Shown: positions 36,751 to 46,996, numbered from the stretch's first letter. The stretch: DNA of 64,000 bases from Zingiber officinale (GCF_018446385.1 NC_056004.1:6104767-6168766); one strand, 5' to 3'. The notes: generated by a model not told the origin, from the sequence alone. Numbers and translations: made by a program.

Positions 36751-38349
36751 ATCTCCCCCTTTTTGATTATGATAATAAAATTTAAAGTTAAGTAAAACAT
36801 AACGCGATTATAAAAAGAAAAGTAATTTCTAGAACATAAATGCGCACAAGTTAAAAAGATGCAATATCAAGTGCAATTAAAAAGAAGCAATATTTAGAAC
36901 AACTTGTTATAGCTCCCCCTTAATCACTTAACTTTCACTTTTCTTTAATTACTTAACTTTCACTTTTTTCTCCCCTTTTGCCATATATAAAAAAATAGTT
37001 GAAATAATTTAAACCAGATTGAGTTTTTTGAAAAATGTTTAGTTAAAAATTTGAGAAAACTCATAGTTGAGTAAGAATTTTGAGAAAACTCATAGTTAAA
37101 ATTTTTAATTCCGGATAAAAATTTAGTTTTAAACAAATGTAGCCTAAGTACTTAGCTTAAAAAGGATTGTGATAAAAGTTAGCCTCTAAACAATTTAAGA
37201 TTTAGTATTTAGCTTTTTCACCAAACAATTTAGCTAAACTTAGTTTTTAAAATAATTATTTTGAAAAATACTTAGCTAAATTAGAAATACTTTGAAAATA
37301 CTTAGCTTTTACAGGATTTTGATAAACACTTAGGTTTGAAAAAGATTTTGAAAAAATATTTAACTTTAAAAAGAATTTCTTTGTAAAAAAACCTATCTAA
37401 GAAGATGAATTCTTTTAAAAAGAAACTTTATCAAATACTTAGCTTTATCAAAACTTAGTTAAGTACTTAGTTTTAAAAATTTTTTGATAAAAATATTAGT
37501 TAAGTACTTTGCTTAAATTTTTTTTGATAAAAGCTTAGTTTAAAAAAAAAAGTTGATCAAAACTTAGTTAAATACTTAGCTTTAAAAAGATGTTGATAAA
37601 AGCTCAGTTAAGTACTTAGATTAAAAAGGATTTTCATAAAAAACTTAGTTAAGTACTTAGTTTGATAAGAAGCTTAATTAAGTACCAAAATTTATTTTTC
37701 TTTTGAGGATCATAGAGTCCAAGCATGTATAAGATAAAAAAAATTATCTATTTTTCTAATTTTTCAAGGTAATTTTCTATTTTCTTGATTTTCCATCTCA
37801 CTCTTTCTAAGTTATTAAATATGTAAAACTTATGAGTTTGTGTGAAAGAAGTTGACTGTGTTTTAATTTTATCAATATTCAAAAATATTGAAATTGAGAT
37901 TTTAAAATATAAGTTTAAATTTTCAATGAGTTTGAATTTCAAATTTAAAATATGAGTTTAATTAGATTTAAACATTTGACAATAATTAAAATTTTGAAGG
38001 TTTTAAAAATATATTGAAAATTAAGTTTTAAATTATAAACTTACATATTAATTATAATTTAAAAATTAATTATCTTTTAAAAATAATTAAGATTTTTGAA
38101 ATTCATTATGATTTTAAAAATAATTATGATTTTGTAAATAATTATGTTTTTGTAAATAATTATATTTTTGAAAATAATTATGATTTTATAAATAATTATG
38201 TTTTTGTAAATAATTATGATTTTATAAATAATTATGTTTTTGTAAATAATTATGTTTTTATAAATAATTATGTTTTTAAAAATAATAATGATTTTGTAAA
38301 TAATTATGTTAACTTAATTGAATTAATTTTAATTAATTTGGGTTTGGTT
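36751..38349 (-). mobile_element. Internal 3' non-coding part of family D, AT-rich with repeats
   Basis: Begins with the polypurine tract complement (36751-36765). From about 37020 to 37700 a degenerate unit of about 40-50 bp built on agttaagtacttagctttaaaaa and ttttgataaaa repeats many times. From 38095 to 38310 an 18-bp-like unit (aataattatgtttttgta) repeats around ten times. No coding sequence. The element continues to the right of GagLTR-1 at 45194. Confidence 0.6.
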
Positions 38350-38520
38350 TGTTGGTGCAATTTCTAGTAGGTCAAGGTTGACCTAGTTGACCAAGCGTAA
38401 ACCTTGGTCATGGTTTCGATGTTTGACAATACAGAAAGACATGTAGACATGGACAATGCAGGTGCAGTTGTCCATGCGGAGAGATACTGATCAGGGTCTG
38501 ATCAGGTTGAATGAAGAAGA

Positions 38521-38890
38521 GTCAAGTAGGTCAAGGTTGACCGGATACTTGACTAGAAAGTCCTGGTGAGTGAAGCCAGGCAGACGGAAAAGTCCTGGTG
38601 AGTGAACCCAGGTAGATTGGAAATCCTGGTGAGTGAAGCCAGGTGAAAACCCTAGTGAGTGAAGCTAGGTGAAAGTGAAAGTCCCGGTGAGTGAAGCCAG
38701 GCAGTTGTGAAAGTCCTGGTGAGTGAAGCCAGGCAGTTGGAAAGTCCTGGTGAGTGAAACCAGGCAAGGGAAATCCAGATGGGTCAAGGTTGACCAGACA
38801 TCTGGTGAAAGGTCCAAGCAGAGAGCTTGGCACGGGAAAAGTCCAAGTATGGAGACTTGGCACGGAGAAGTCCAAGTATGGAAACTTGGC
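38521..38890 (+). repeat. Hairpin-unit array in the GagLTR-1 5' LTR
   Basis: Units have a core and complementary outer arms. Nested: GTCAAGTA/TACTTGAC and CCAGATG/CATCTGG, each around GGTCAA-GG-TTGACC with a GGA or AGA spacer. Simple: CCTGG-TGAGTGAAG-CCAGG repeated about six times, with one variant CCTAG-TGAGTGAAG-CTAGG (38653-38671) in which both arms changed together. CCAAG-N7/8-CTTGG occurs three times. A few units carry uncompensated changes. Confidence 0.88.
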
Positions 38891-38894
38891 ATGG

Positions 38895-39290
38895 GAAGTC
38901 GGAGAGGGCTCGGTAGCTCGTTCTCCGGACTGTGATCAGAGAGGGCTCGGTAGCTCGTTCTCTGGATCAGATGGAGTCGGAGAGAGCTCGGTAGCTCGTT
39001 CTCCGGACTGCGGTCAGAGAGGGCTCAATAGCTCGTTCTCTGGATCGGACGAAGTCGGAGAGGGGTCGGTAGCTCGTTCTCCGGACTGTGATCAGAGAGG
39101 GCTCGGCAGCTCGTTCTCTGGATCGGACGAAGTCGGAGAGGGCTCGGTAGCTCGTTCTCCGGACTAGGTCAGAGAGGGCTCGGTAGCTCGTTCTCTGGAC
39201 CAGACGTGGAAGTCGGAGAGGGCTCGGTAGCTCGTTCTCCGGACTAGGTCAGAGAGGGCTCGGTAGCTCGTTCTCTAGACCAGGCGTTAG
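38895..39290 (+). repeat. GA-rich tandem array in the GagLTR-1 5' LTR
   Basis: About ten half-units of roughly 38 bp share the core GAGGGCTCGGTAGCTCGTT. Half-units alternate between arms CGGAGA/TCTCCG and CAGAGA/TCTCTG, so the arms differ but remain complementary. The 3' LTR has about eight (44009-44310). A frame open through the array is a by-product of its periodicity, not a gene. Confidence 0.88.
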
Positions 39291-39302
39291 GGTTTAGAGC
39301 TG

Positions 39303-39535
39303 GAGACCGATCAGAAAGCGATCAGTGTGCCTCTGTGAGCTTACTGATCGGTCTGGGGACCGATCAGCATGAAGCCTGATCGGTCCCCGGGACCGATCAG
39401 GGTACGCACAGAGAGTTGGGCAACTCTCTGTGAAGCATTCTGATCGGTCTGGGGACCGATCAGCATAGAGCCTGATCGGTCCCCACGACCGATCAGATCA
39501 GCCCCAGACCGATCAGGGTGATGCCTGATCGGTCT
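39303..39535. repeat. Palindrome cluster of GagLTR-1 5' LTR (GATCGGTC word)
   Basis: Repeated hairpins CTGATCGGTC-loop-GACCGATCAG, for example TGGG loop near 39344-39367 and 39440-39463 and GGTCCCCGGGACC near 39380-39402. Lies about 80-310 bp upstream of the TATA box. The 3' LTR copy is at 44330-44563. Confidence 0.92.
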
Positions 39536-40169
39536 GGCCCTAGCCGTTGAGAGACAACGGCTAGGTTCTTCTGCTGTTTTTGGCCTCTGTTCTTCTCGCA
39601 GGTGGATGCAGGCTATAAAAGGGCTGAGGGCTTCCACAGTGGAGTTTGGCTCTTACTCTTCTTCTTCCTCTCTGTTCCTTCTTGCTGCTACTATTTCTCT
39701 AGAGCTTTGCTGAGCTCTCGTCTAAGCTTCGCGTGAGCTTCCTTTCGGCTGGGTTCCTGCTGTTGTAGGCGTCGCTTGAAGCTGTTGCTTCATCCAGTCG
39801 AAGAGAAGGCAAGTAAGCGAAGGTTTTACAGTTGTATTGTATTTTGCTTCTTGCTGTACTTGTACTCCTTCTTGCTATTGTAAGTTTTTGTGGCGAGGTT
39901 TCTCCACCCATAAGGAGTTTATATTAGCCGGTTTTCCGGGGACTCATCCACCGACGGATTGATAGGCTTCGTCCACCTTACGGACACGCCGAGGAGTAGG
40001 AGTATCATCTCCGAACCTCGTTACATCTTCGTGTTGAGGTTTGCTTCTCCTTTTTCGTTTCTATTTGTTATTTCCGCTGCACTAACCCTAATCGTAGGAA
40101 GAAACGAAAGAATTTGGGGTCGGCTATTCACACCCCCCCTCTCTAGCCGCGACCATCGATCCTAACAAG

Positions 40170-40181
40170 TGGTATCAGAGC
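40170..40181 (+). other. Primer binding site of GagLTR-1
   Basis: TGGTATCAGAGC, complementary to the initiator methionine tRNA 3' end, two bases after the 5' LTR terminus (40167). Confidence 0.95.
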
Positions 40182-40229
40182 GAGGTCGCTCTTCGTTGGA
40201 TTGACACCCGGGGGATCACGAGCTAGAGA

Positions 40230-41705
40230 ATGGAACGATTTGGAGAGGACATCACGATTCCATCATTCTACGATCGTGACGACTTCGCGTATTGGAAGGT
40301 AAGAATGAAATATTTTCTTATGACTAATCTTGAGAATTGGAGGTGTGTGCAAGTAGGTTTCACTCCTCCGGAGGATGAAGAAGGAAAACCTCTCAAGAAG
40401 AAGAAGTGGACGAAGGAACAAATCCACCAATTCACAATCAACAATGAGGTAACGAAAGTTTTGGAATTTTCTTTACCTAATGATATTTTGTGTAGGATAG
40501 ATAGATACAACAATGCCAAGGAGTTGTGGAACAACTTGGCTAAGTTCTATGAGGAGAGCTCCAATTCAAGCCATGAAGAGGAGTCAAGTGAGCCGAGTAG
40601 CTCACATCATGGAGGCATGGATTTAGAAGTTGAGGGCTACTCAACATCTAAAGAAGAAGAGGAGGAGAGTTCCTCTTCAAGTTCGGAGCAAGGAGAAGAA
40701 GCTTCTACCTCCGGAAGGGATGAAGGAGAGAGCTTACATCCCACCTCAACCCTAGGTAACTCAAGCAATTTAAGTTCTAGTAAATTGCATATATTATGCT
40801 TTGAGTGTAGGGAATTTGGACATTACAAGAGTAAATGTCCAAAGAGGGTTAGGAAGACTCCACCGGCGCTAAAGATCAAGGAAGCCGGAGTCCCGATACG
40901 CAAGAGCAAGGAGCACGTGGTGTGCTTCCAATGCAAGCGAAGGGGACATTATCAGAGCCAATGTCCGAGGGGGAGGCAATCTCACAAGGACAAGAGACCG
41001 AGCACATCAATAGGGGGAGCTAAGGCAAACCCTAAGGTAATCTCTAAGGCACATTATTGCAATACTAGTAAGATGCATGCTAGTAGTTTGATTGCAATTG
41101 ACAATAATGATAAGCATGATAATTATAGAAATCGATACACATGCTTAGGTGCCAAACATGTGAGCCTAGATAAGGATAACACTAGGAAAGCCAACCCTAG
41201 GATCAACTCATCTAAGGCTAAGGATAACCTAGGTAGAAATCCCAAAACAACTAGACATATGCCTAGGAATACCTCAAAGACAAATGACAAGTTAAAACTT
41301 GAGGCCTTAGAAAAGGAAAATCAAGTCTTGAGGTCAAGACTTGACTCTTTAGAAAAGACTCTTAAAAATTTGGAAAAGTCAAATATAGGGTCTAAGGGGC
41401 AAAAATCAAAGCCCAAGGACATGAAAGGTTTGGGTCACAAACCTAAGTCCCAAGTGGTCAAGCCCACTTATCACAATGTTCCATTAGATTATGGAACAAA
41501 ATCTAGGGCAAGGAAGACCATCACCAAGGTCACAAGGGGAGTCACCCCTAGAGTTGATCTTAATGAGCCCCAAATGACCAAGGCTTCAAAGCCTAGGAGG
41601 GTCATTAGGAGGGTTGCTAGGGAAGTCATCCTTAGTGAATATTTAGTGAACCCAATGAGCTCAAATAGGTATTGGGTTCCTAGGAGCGTGATTTCATCAC
41701 GCTAG
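40230..41705 (+). CDS. Gag of GagLTR-1 (intact, two zinc knuckles)
   Basis: 491 codons without interruption. Residues 1-110 form a DUF4219/UBN2-like capsid-type region (YWKVRMKYFL, NAKELWNNLAKFYE). Residues 112-180 are acidic and Ser-rich. Two CCHC zinc knuckles follow: C190-C203 (CFECREFGHYKSKC) and C232-C245 (CFQCKRRGHYQSQC), the RNA-binding nucleocapsid part. A basic stretch and a coiled coil (about 355-392, EALEKENQVLRSRLDSLEKT) precede a basic C-terminus ending WVPRSVISSR. No protease follows, so a processed polyprotein is not expected from this element. The start is the first ATG after the primer site. Likely role: forms the particle that carries the element RNA. Confidence 0.9.
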   Translation: MERFGEDITIPSFYDRDDFAYWKVRMKYFLMTNLENWRCVQVGFTPPEDEEGKPLKKKKWTKEQIHQFTINNEVTKVLEFSLPNDILCRIDRYNNAKELWNNLAKFYEESSNSSHEEESSEPSSSHHGGMDLEVEGYSTSKEEEEESSSSSSEQGEEASTSGRDEGESLHPTSTLGNSSNLSSSKLHILCFECREFGHYKSKCPKRVRKTPPALKIKEAGVPIRKSKEHVVCFQCKRRGHYQSQCPRGRQSHKDKRPSTSIGGAKANPKVISKAHYCNTSKMHASSLIAIDNNDKHDNYRNRYTCLGAKHVSLDKDNTRKANPRINSSKAKDNLGRNPKTTRHMPRNTSKTNDKLKLEALEKENQVLRSRLDSLEKTLKNLEKSNIGSKGQKSKPKDMKGLGHKPKSQVVKPTYHNVPLDYGTKSRARKTITKVTRGVTPRVDLNEPQMTKASKPRRVIRRVAREVILSEYLVNPMSSNRYWVPRSVISSR

Positions 41706-43535
41706 ATGAGTTAGGGTGTGCCAACCTTACTTGAATAGGTAGTTAACCTAATCATGGCAAAAGGTGGCACTTTAGGAATTTTCAAGGTCTAATCAAGCCT
41801 TGAAAATGAAAGTGAAAATTATTCCTAAGATAATTAGGATGTGCCAACCACATTTGAGGAATTTTCTAGAGTCAATCTAGTTGGCACATAGTGATCTAAA
41901 AGTCTTGAGGATATGATTTTAGGTTTATTACACTTAGGAATATAGAATTTATGGCAAAATGATCAAAATTATCAAAAATGGCAACTGAGGCTAGAATTAG
42001 GTATTTTCTATACCTTGACATGTTATTTGCCATATATTGTTTGCCATATGCCATGTCATGACATCATATTTAATCTATGATCATTTGAAATGTCATGATA
42101 ATGCTTAGGTAATTTATATGTCATGCTTTATTTAAGTTTCATACTTTATGTCATGACATCATGACATTGGCACATGTTATTATGTATGATATCATTTTAT
42201 GCCATGTCATCATTTCTTACATTTATAATCAATGAAATTGATTTAAGGTTAAAAACACAATTTGATATGGAGATCAAATTGATGTTTAGAAAATGCATGA
42301 GACCTTAGCCTAAGATAACCTAAACCCATATCTCACATCAAAATTGACTTGGATGTGTTTGATACACCTTAGATGTGTGTGAGATATTAGGATGATGAGT
42401 TAGGAACAAGGTGCATAGTTCTTGTACCTAGATGAGCCTAATTCAAAATTGGGGATCATAGGGAAAGCTTATGTACAAGTCATGTACATTTAGCCCAAAG
42501 ATTGTGGTCCTAAATTAAATGGTTTAAAATCATTTCAAAATTGATTTGAAAAACCTTGATGAAGCTTTTCTAGTGATATCATTCATCATTGAGCAAAGTG
42601 ATACAAAGATGAGTTAACTTTGAGCTATTTCAAAGACTTTTGAACTTTGTATCAAGATTTGAAAATGGAACTTATTTTCATAGAAAACTATTTTTCCATG
42701 ATAGTATATGTTATGAGGAATGTATCCTCAAAATTTTACAATTTTTGAAATTTTCTGTGATTTTCTAGAGGTTTCTGAATTTCGGGAGAAGAAAAATTCA
42801 GAAATCAGAAATCAGAAGTCGTGGACCGATCAGGAGGTTCCCTGATCGGTCCAGGTCTGTGTGGATCGGTCACTGGACCGATCCAGAGGGAGCCTGATCG
42901 GTCCGGTGACCGATCAGGGCGTGCCAACTTGCTGAAATTCGACTGGTTGTCTGAAATTTCAGCTCGGGAAGTGGTGTTTTAGGTTTCTAAAGGTTTGGAA
43001 CTCTCCAAGACATTGTTGGTGCAATGGTCAAGGGGGAGTTGACCTTTAGGGGGAGTTTTTACTCGTCAAAATTTTTGAGGATGAGTGATATGAGATTATC
43101 ACTAAGTTGATTGTTGAATTTAGTTTCAAGGGGGAAATTAAGGGTTTCAATGAAAGGTATGGGACTTTCATTAGGAAGAAACTCTTGACCTTGATTTACT
43201 CCTTTTGATGTGTATCAAAAAGGGGGAGAGAATGTCTAGAGAATGTTCAAGGAAGAACATTGGAGTTAGTGGGAGAGTTTGTTGATCACAACAAATGAAG
43301 TTGTGAACAACGATAACTTACTCTTCAAGGGGAGAGTTTGTTGATGTATGCCAATAGGGGGAGAATGAAGGGTTTAAGTTAGGCCTTCATTATCTAAGAA
43401 GGAGGTTGCCTTCTTAGAAGGAGAATGTAAGGTTGTAACTTATGTTTCATTACCTAGTGGCATGGAGAAAGTTGAGGCTATTGGATTAGCCTAACTTAAA
43501 TGGATTAGCCTAACTTAAAGGTATTGTCAAACATC
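41706..43535 (+). other. Non-coding 3' internal region of GagLTR-1
   Basis: No frame of note. AT-rich in 41740-42780, with catgtcatgacatca-type repeats near 42050-42210. A palindrome cluster lies at 42826-42922. From 43025 to 43545 several tracts resemble the final polypurine tract (gggggagtttt 43031, agggggaaatt 43131, aaaagggggagagaatg 43219, aggggagagtttg 43329, agggggagaatgaag 43356). Sense and function beyond cis signals are unknown. Confidence 0.7.
42826..42922. repeat. Internal palindrome cluster of GagLTR-1 (same GATCGGTC word as its LTR)
   Basis: Contains GGACCGATCAGG...CCTGATCGGTCC (42831-42862) and CCTGATCGGTCC-GGTGACCGATCAGG (42893-42919). The word matches the LTR cluster of the same element and not that of GagLTR-2. 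Confidence 0.88.
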
Positions 43536-43549
43536 AAAAAGGGGGAGAT
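43536..43549 (+). other. Polypurine tract of GagLTR-1
   Basis: AAAAAGGGGGAGAT directly before the 3' LTR TGTTGG; the expected primer for plus-strand DNA synthesis. Confidence 0.92.
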
Positions 43550-45188
43550 TGTTGGTTCAATTTTCAGTAGGTCAAGGTTGACCTAGTTGACCAAGCGTAA
43601 ACCTTGGTCATGGTTTTGATGTTTGATAATACAGAAAGACATGTAGACATGGACAATGCAGGTGCAGTTGTCCATGCGGAGAGATACTGATCAGGGTCTG
43701 ATCAGGTTGAATGAAGAAGAGTCAAGTAGGTCAAGGTTGACCGGATACTTGACTAGAAAGTCCTGGTGAGTGAAGCCAGGCAGACGGAAAAGTCCTGGTG
43801 AGTGAAGCCAGGCAGTTGTGAAAGTCCTGGTGAGTGAAGCCAGGCAGTTGGAAAGTCCTAGTGAGTGAAACCAGGCAAGGGAAATCCAGATGGGTCAAGG
43901 TTGACCAGACATCTGGTGAAAAGTCCAAGCAGGGAGCTTGGCACGGGAAAAGTCCAAGTATGGAGACTTGGCACGGAGAAGTCCAAGTATGGAAACTTGG
44001 CATGGGAAGTCGGAGAGGGCTCGGTAGCTCGTTCTCCGGACTGTGATCAGAGAGGGCTCGGTAGCTCATTCTCTGGATCGGATGGAGTCGGAGAGGGCTC
44101 GGTAGCTCGTTCTCCGGACTGCGGTCAGAGAGGGCTCAATAGCTCGTTCTCTGGATCGGACGAAGTCGGAGAGGGCTCGGTAGCTCGTTCTCCGGACTGT
44201 GATCAGAGAGGGCTCGGCAGCTCATTCTCTGGATCGGACGAAGTCGGAGAGGGCTCGGTAGCTCGTTCTCCGGACTAGGTCAGAGAGGGCTCGGTAGCTC
44301 GTTCTCTATACCAGGCGTTAGGGTTTAGAGCTGGAGACCGATCAGAAAGGCCTCTGTGAGCTTATTGATCGGTCTGGGGACCGATCAGCATGAAGCCTGA
44401 TCGGTCCCCGGGACCGATCAGGGTACGCACAGAGAGTTGGGCAACTCTCTGTGAAGCATTCTGATCGGTCTGGGGACCGATCAGCATAGAGCCTGATCGG
44501 TCCCCACGACCGATCAGATCAGCCCCAGACCGATCAGGGTGATGCCTGATCGGTCTGGCCCTAGCCGTTGAGAGACAACAGCTAGGTTCTTCTGCTGTTT
44601 TTGGCCTCTGTTCTTCTCGCAGGTGGATGCAAGCTATAAAAGGGCTGAGGGCTTCTACAGTGGAGTCTCTCTCTTACTCTTCTTCTTCCTCTCTGTTCCT
44701 TCTTGCTGCTACTATTTCTCTAGAGCTTTGCTGAGCTCTCGTCTAAGCTTCGCGTGAGCTTCCTTTCGGCTGGGTTCCTGCTGTTGTAGGCGTCGCTTGA
44801 AGCTGCTGCTTCATCCAGTCGAAGAGAAGGCAAGTAAGCGAAGGTTTTACAGTTGTATTGTATTTTGCTTCTTGCTGTACTTGTACTCCTTCTTGCTATT
44901 GTAAGTTTTTGTGGCGAGGTTTCTCCACCCATAAGGAGTTTATATTAGTCGATTTTCCGGGGACTCATCCACCGACGGATTGATAGGCTTCGTCCACCTT
45001 ACGGACACGCCGAGGAGTAAGAGTATCATCTCCGAACCTCGTTACATCTTCGTGTTGAGGTTTGCTTCTTCTTTTTCGTTTCTATTTGTTATTTCCGCTG
45101 CACTAACCCTAATCGTAGGAAGAAACGAAAGAATTTGGGGTCGTCTATTCACACCCCCCCTCTCTAGCCGCGACCATCGATCCTAACA
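43550..45188 (+). repeat. 3' LTR of GagLTR-1
   Basis: Pairs with 38350-40167. Same order of parts: hairpins, GA array (44009-44310), palindromes (44330-44563), TATA box (44635-44641), R/U5 end. It lacks a block of CCTGG hairpin units (compare 38588-38695) and two GA half-units. Confidence 0.92.
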
Positions 45189-45193
45189 TGGTT

Positions 45194-46102
45194 AACTACT
45201 TTAAACCTAGGTTCATCTCACCCTTTTCTAGATTTTCAATCAGGGAACCTTAATAGTTTTGTGAGATGGATAATTTAATCTTCAATTTAGATTACCATCT
45301 AAGAATTGATTTACAATTGAGTTAGATTAAAGTTTACAGTTAGTGAATTAAATATTCATTCAATGATTGGATTCTAGGCTGTGATGAGACACTAGGCCTT
45401 CTTGGATATGGAATCATCCACCACTTCTAGATAAACCTTTTCAAAGAAATTGAATATTTAATTTCCTTACAGTAACTCATAGGTCTAACTAGTCAAGTGT
45501 AAAGTAAGTCTAGGTCCTTATCTAGCATAGTCTAAGCATGTATAGTGAAAGCAGTAAAACAAGTATCAAACAAATCTATCTATCGATAAAAATAGTCTTT
45601 CTATCAGCTTCCCTAGATCATTGCCTCGATAGGGTCTATCAAGGTAGTGGATTTGATCCTTGGGGACCAAATATTCACCAAGTCCAACTTGATTAATCAA
45701 GTTCGACTTGAGGACCCATGCTTGGACTAATTTTCTATTTGTTCTATTTACAAGTGATAAGTAAGATCTGTATTTTTATTTAGCCTTGAATCCAAGTCTG
45801 AATCTGTTGTATACGGCTCTTTATTTTCCAAGAATTAGATCAAGATTCTTGGAACCCAAGGTGAACTGTTCCAACGTGTCCTAAGCAGGCATGCATAACA
45901 ACACTCTTCTAGTTCTAAAACAAACCCAGTGGGCAAAGATAAAGAATATGTTCCTATAGTGACAGCAGTAACTCTTGCAGCATTTCCTACTCGTAGGTTC
46001 ACTTCGTCCTTTGTCAATGATCTACTATTTGTCAGCCCCTGCACATTAGTATAAATGTGAGATGCACACTTGGTATCTAATACCCATAAAGAAGAAATAG
46101 AT
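45194..46102 (-). pseudogene. Remnants: end of family D gag, and Copia protease region
   Basis: 45194-45770 is poorly conserved; part resembles the 3' end of the family C element (actaggccttcttgg at 45389 and 30050). 45835-46102 is a clear Copia protease start on the minus strand (WVLDTKCASHI near 46075, then RVGNAARVTAVTIGTY), with the active-site Gly changed to Lys. It continues the reading frame of the gag arm at 59740-60620 if GagLTR-2 and one TSD are removed, so both arms are one Copia element split by that insertion. Confidence 0.75.
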
Positions 46103-46629
46103 AAATTTGTAGGGACCGATTATGTAGCTAGAAGGGGGGTGAATAGCTCGGTGTGCTCGGTGTGCTCGTCGTGCTCTTCGTTGTTTGTTTCTTCAAAGAT
46201 ATGCAGCGGAAATACAAAGAAAACAAACACAACGCTAACACTAAGGATTTACTTGCTATCCACCTAAAGAAGAGGTGACTAATCCAATGATTCACACACT
46301 CACGCACCCTCCAATATGAAAAACACTCCTTTATGGTAATTACCAAAGGCGGAGAAGCCCTACAAGTTCACACTACAAGAAGAAAGAAAAGGGTACAAAA
46401 TACAAACAAGAGCTTACAAGTTTGCACAAGGAAACCCTAACCCCAACTTTCTTCTTCAGCTGTAGATTCACCTCTTGACTTGGAAAAACCTCCAAGAACC
46501 TTCAAGAACTGGCGATCTGAACTTTGTGGAGAAGCTGTGGAGTTGCTGTGAAGATCTGAAATGAAATATGGAAGTTCTACCGAAGGAATCGAATGCCTGC
46601 AGCTAAATATGATGCCAACGGCCGGATCC

Positions 46630-46960
46630 CGATCGATTGGATTGCTCCCAATCGATCGGGGAGGCTTTGGATCGATCGACCAATAGATCCAGAGCGCCTC
46701 TGTGCTCTCGGGAATTGCCTGGATCGATCGGTCGATCGATCCAGGGCTTATCGCGCGAAATCGTAGCTCCCAATCGATCCACTGATCGATTGGGGGCTAT
46801 GGATCGATCGACCGATCGATCCAGCGCTATTCTGTGCGATCACGCACTCGTCCCAATCGATCCATTGATCGATTGGGAGGAGGCTTGTCGCTAAGACTTG
46901 CCCAATCGATCGGTCGATCGATTGGGCATGAGCCAATCGATCGGCTAATCGATCCAGCTC
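46630..46960. repeat. Palindrome cluster of GagLTR-2 3' LTR (CCAATCGATC and TGGATCGATC words)
   Basis: Hairpins such as CCAATCGATC-CACT-GATCGATTGG (46771-46794), CCCAATCGATC-GGTC-GATCGATTGGG (46899-46924) and GGATCGATCG...CGATCGATCC (46801-46822). Two words alternate in the cluster. The matching cluster in the 5' LTR is at 58565-58900. Confidence 0.92.
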
Positions 46961-46996
46961 ATGATTTCTCCCTAAAATCAAGTCTAAAGCCTCCTA

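Larger units (their letters stand above)
38350..40167 (+). repeat. 5' LTR of GagLTR-1
   Basis: In order: nested hairpins with GGTCAAGGTTGACC cores (38521-38553, 38775-38805); tandem CCTGG/CCAGG hairpins (about 38562-38765); CCAAG/CTTGG hairpins (about 38813-38890); a GA-rich tandem array (38895-39290); the GATCGGTC palindrome cluster (39303-39535); a TATA box TATAAAA at 39614-39620; then a leader-like R/U5 end with a C-run and CTAACA terminus. It is 179 bp longer than the 3' copy because of extra hairpin and GA-array units. Confidence 0.92.
38350..45188 (+). mobile_element. GagLTR-1: complete gag-only LTR retrotransposon, TSD TGGTT
   Basis: 6839 bp, flanked by TGGTT (38345-38349 and 45189-45193). 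LTRs 38350-40167 (1818 bp) and 43550-45188 (1639 bp), a primer site at 40170, one intact gag frame (40230-41705), 1.8 kb of non-coding DNA, a palindrome cluster and a polypurine tract at 43536-43549. No protease, integrase, reverse transcriptase or RNase H was found in either strand, so this is a non-autonomous TR-GAG type element that would need enzymes from a relative. In the last 370 bp the two LTRs differ at about six positions by eye, so it is fairly young. Confidence 0.95.

Noticed and set aside
38754..39167. 137-codon open frame (and its twin at 43865-44278) through the GA-rich array
   Set aside because: It exists because the repeat period is near a multiple of three; the peptide is a repeat of one motif with no known domain, in LTR sequence upstream of the TATA box.
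46630..46960. CRISPR-like array or bacterial operator cluster from the regular palindromes
   Set aside because: There are no constant repeats with unique spacers, the DNA is a plant retrotransposon LTR, and equivalent clusters recur in both LTRs and inside the element.
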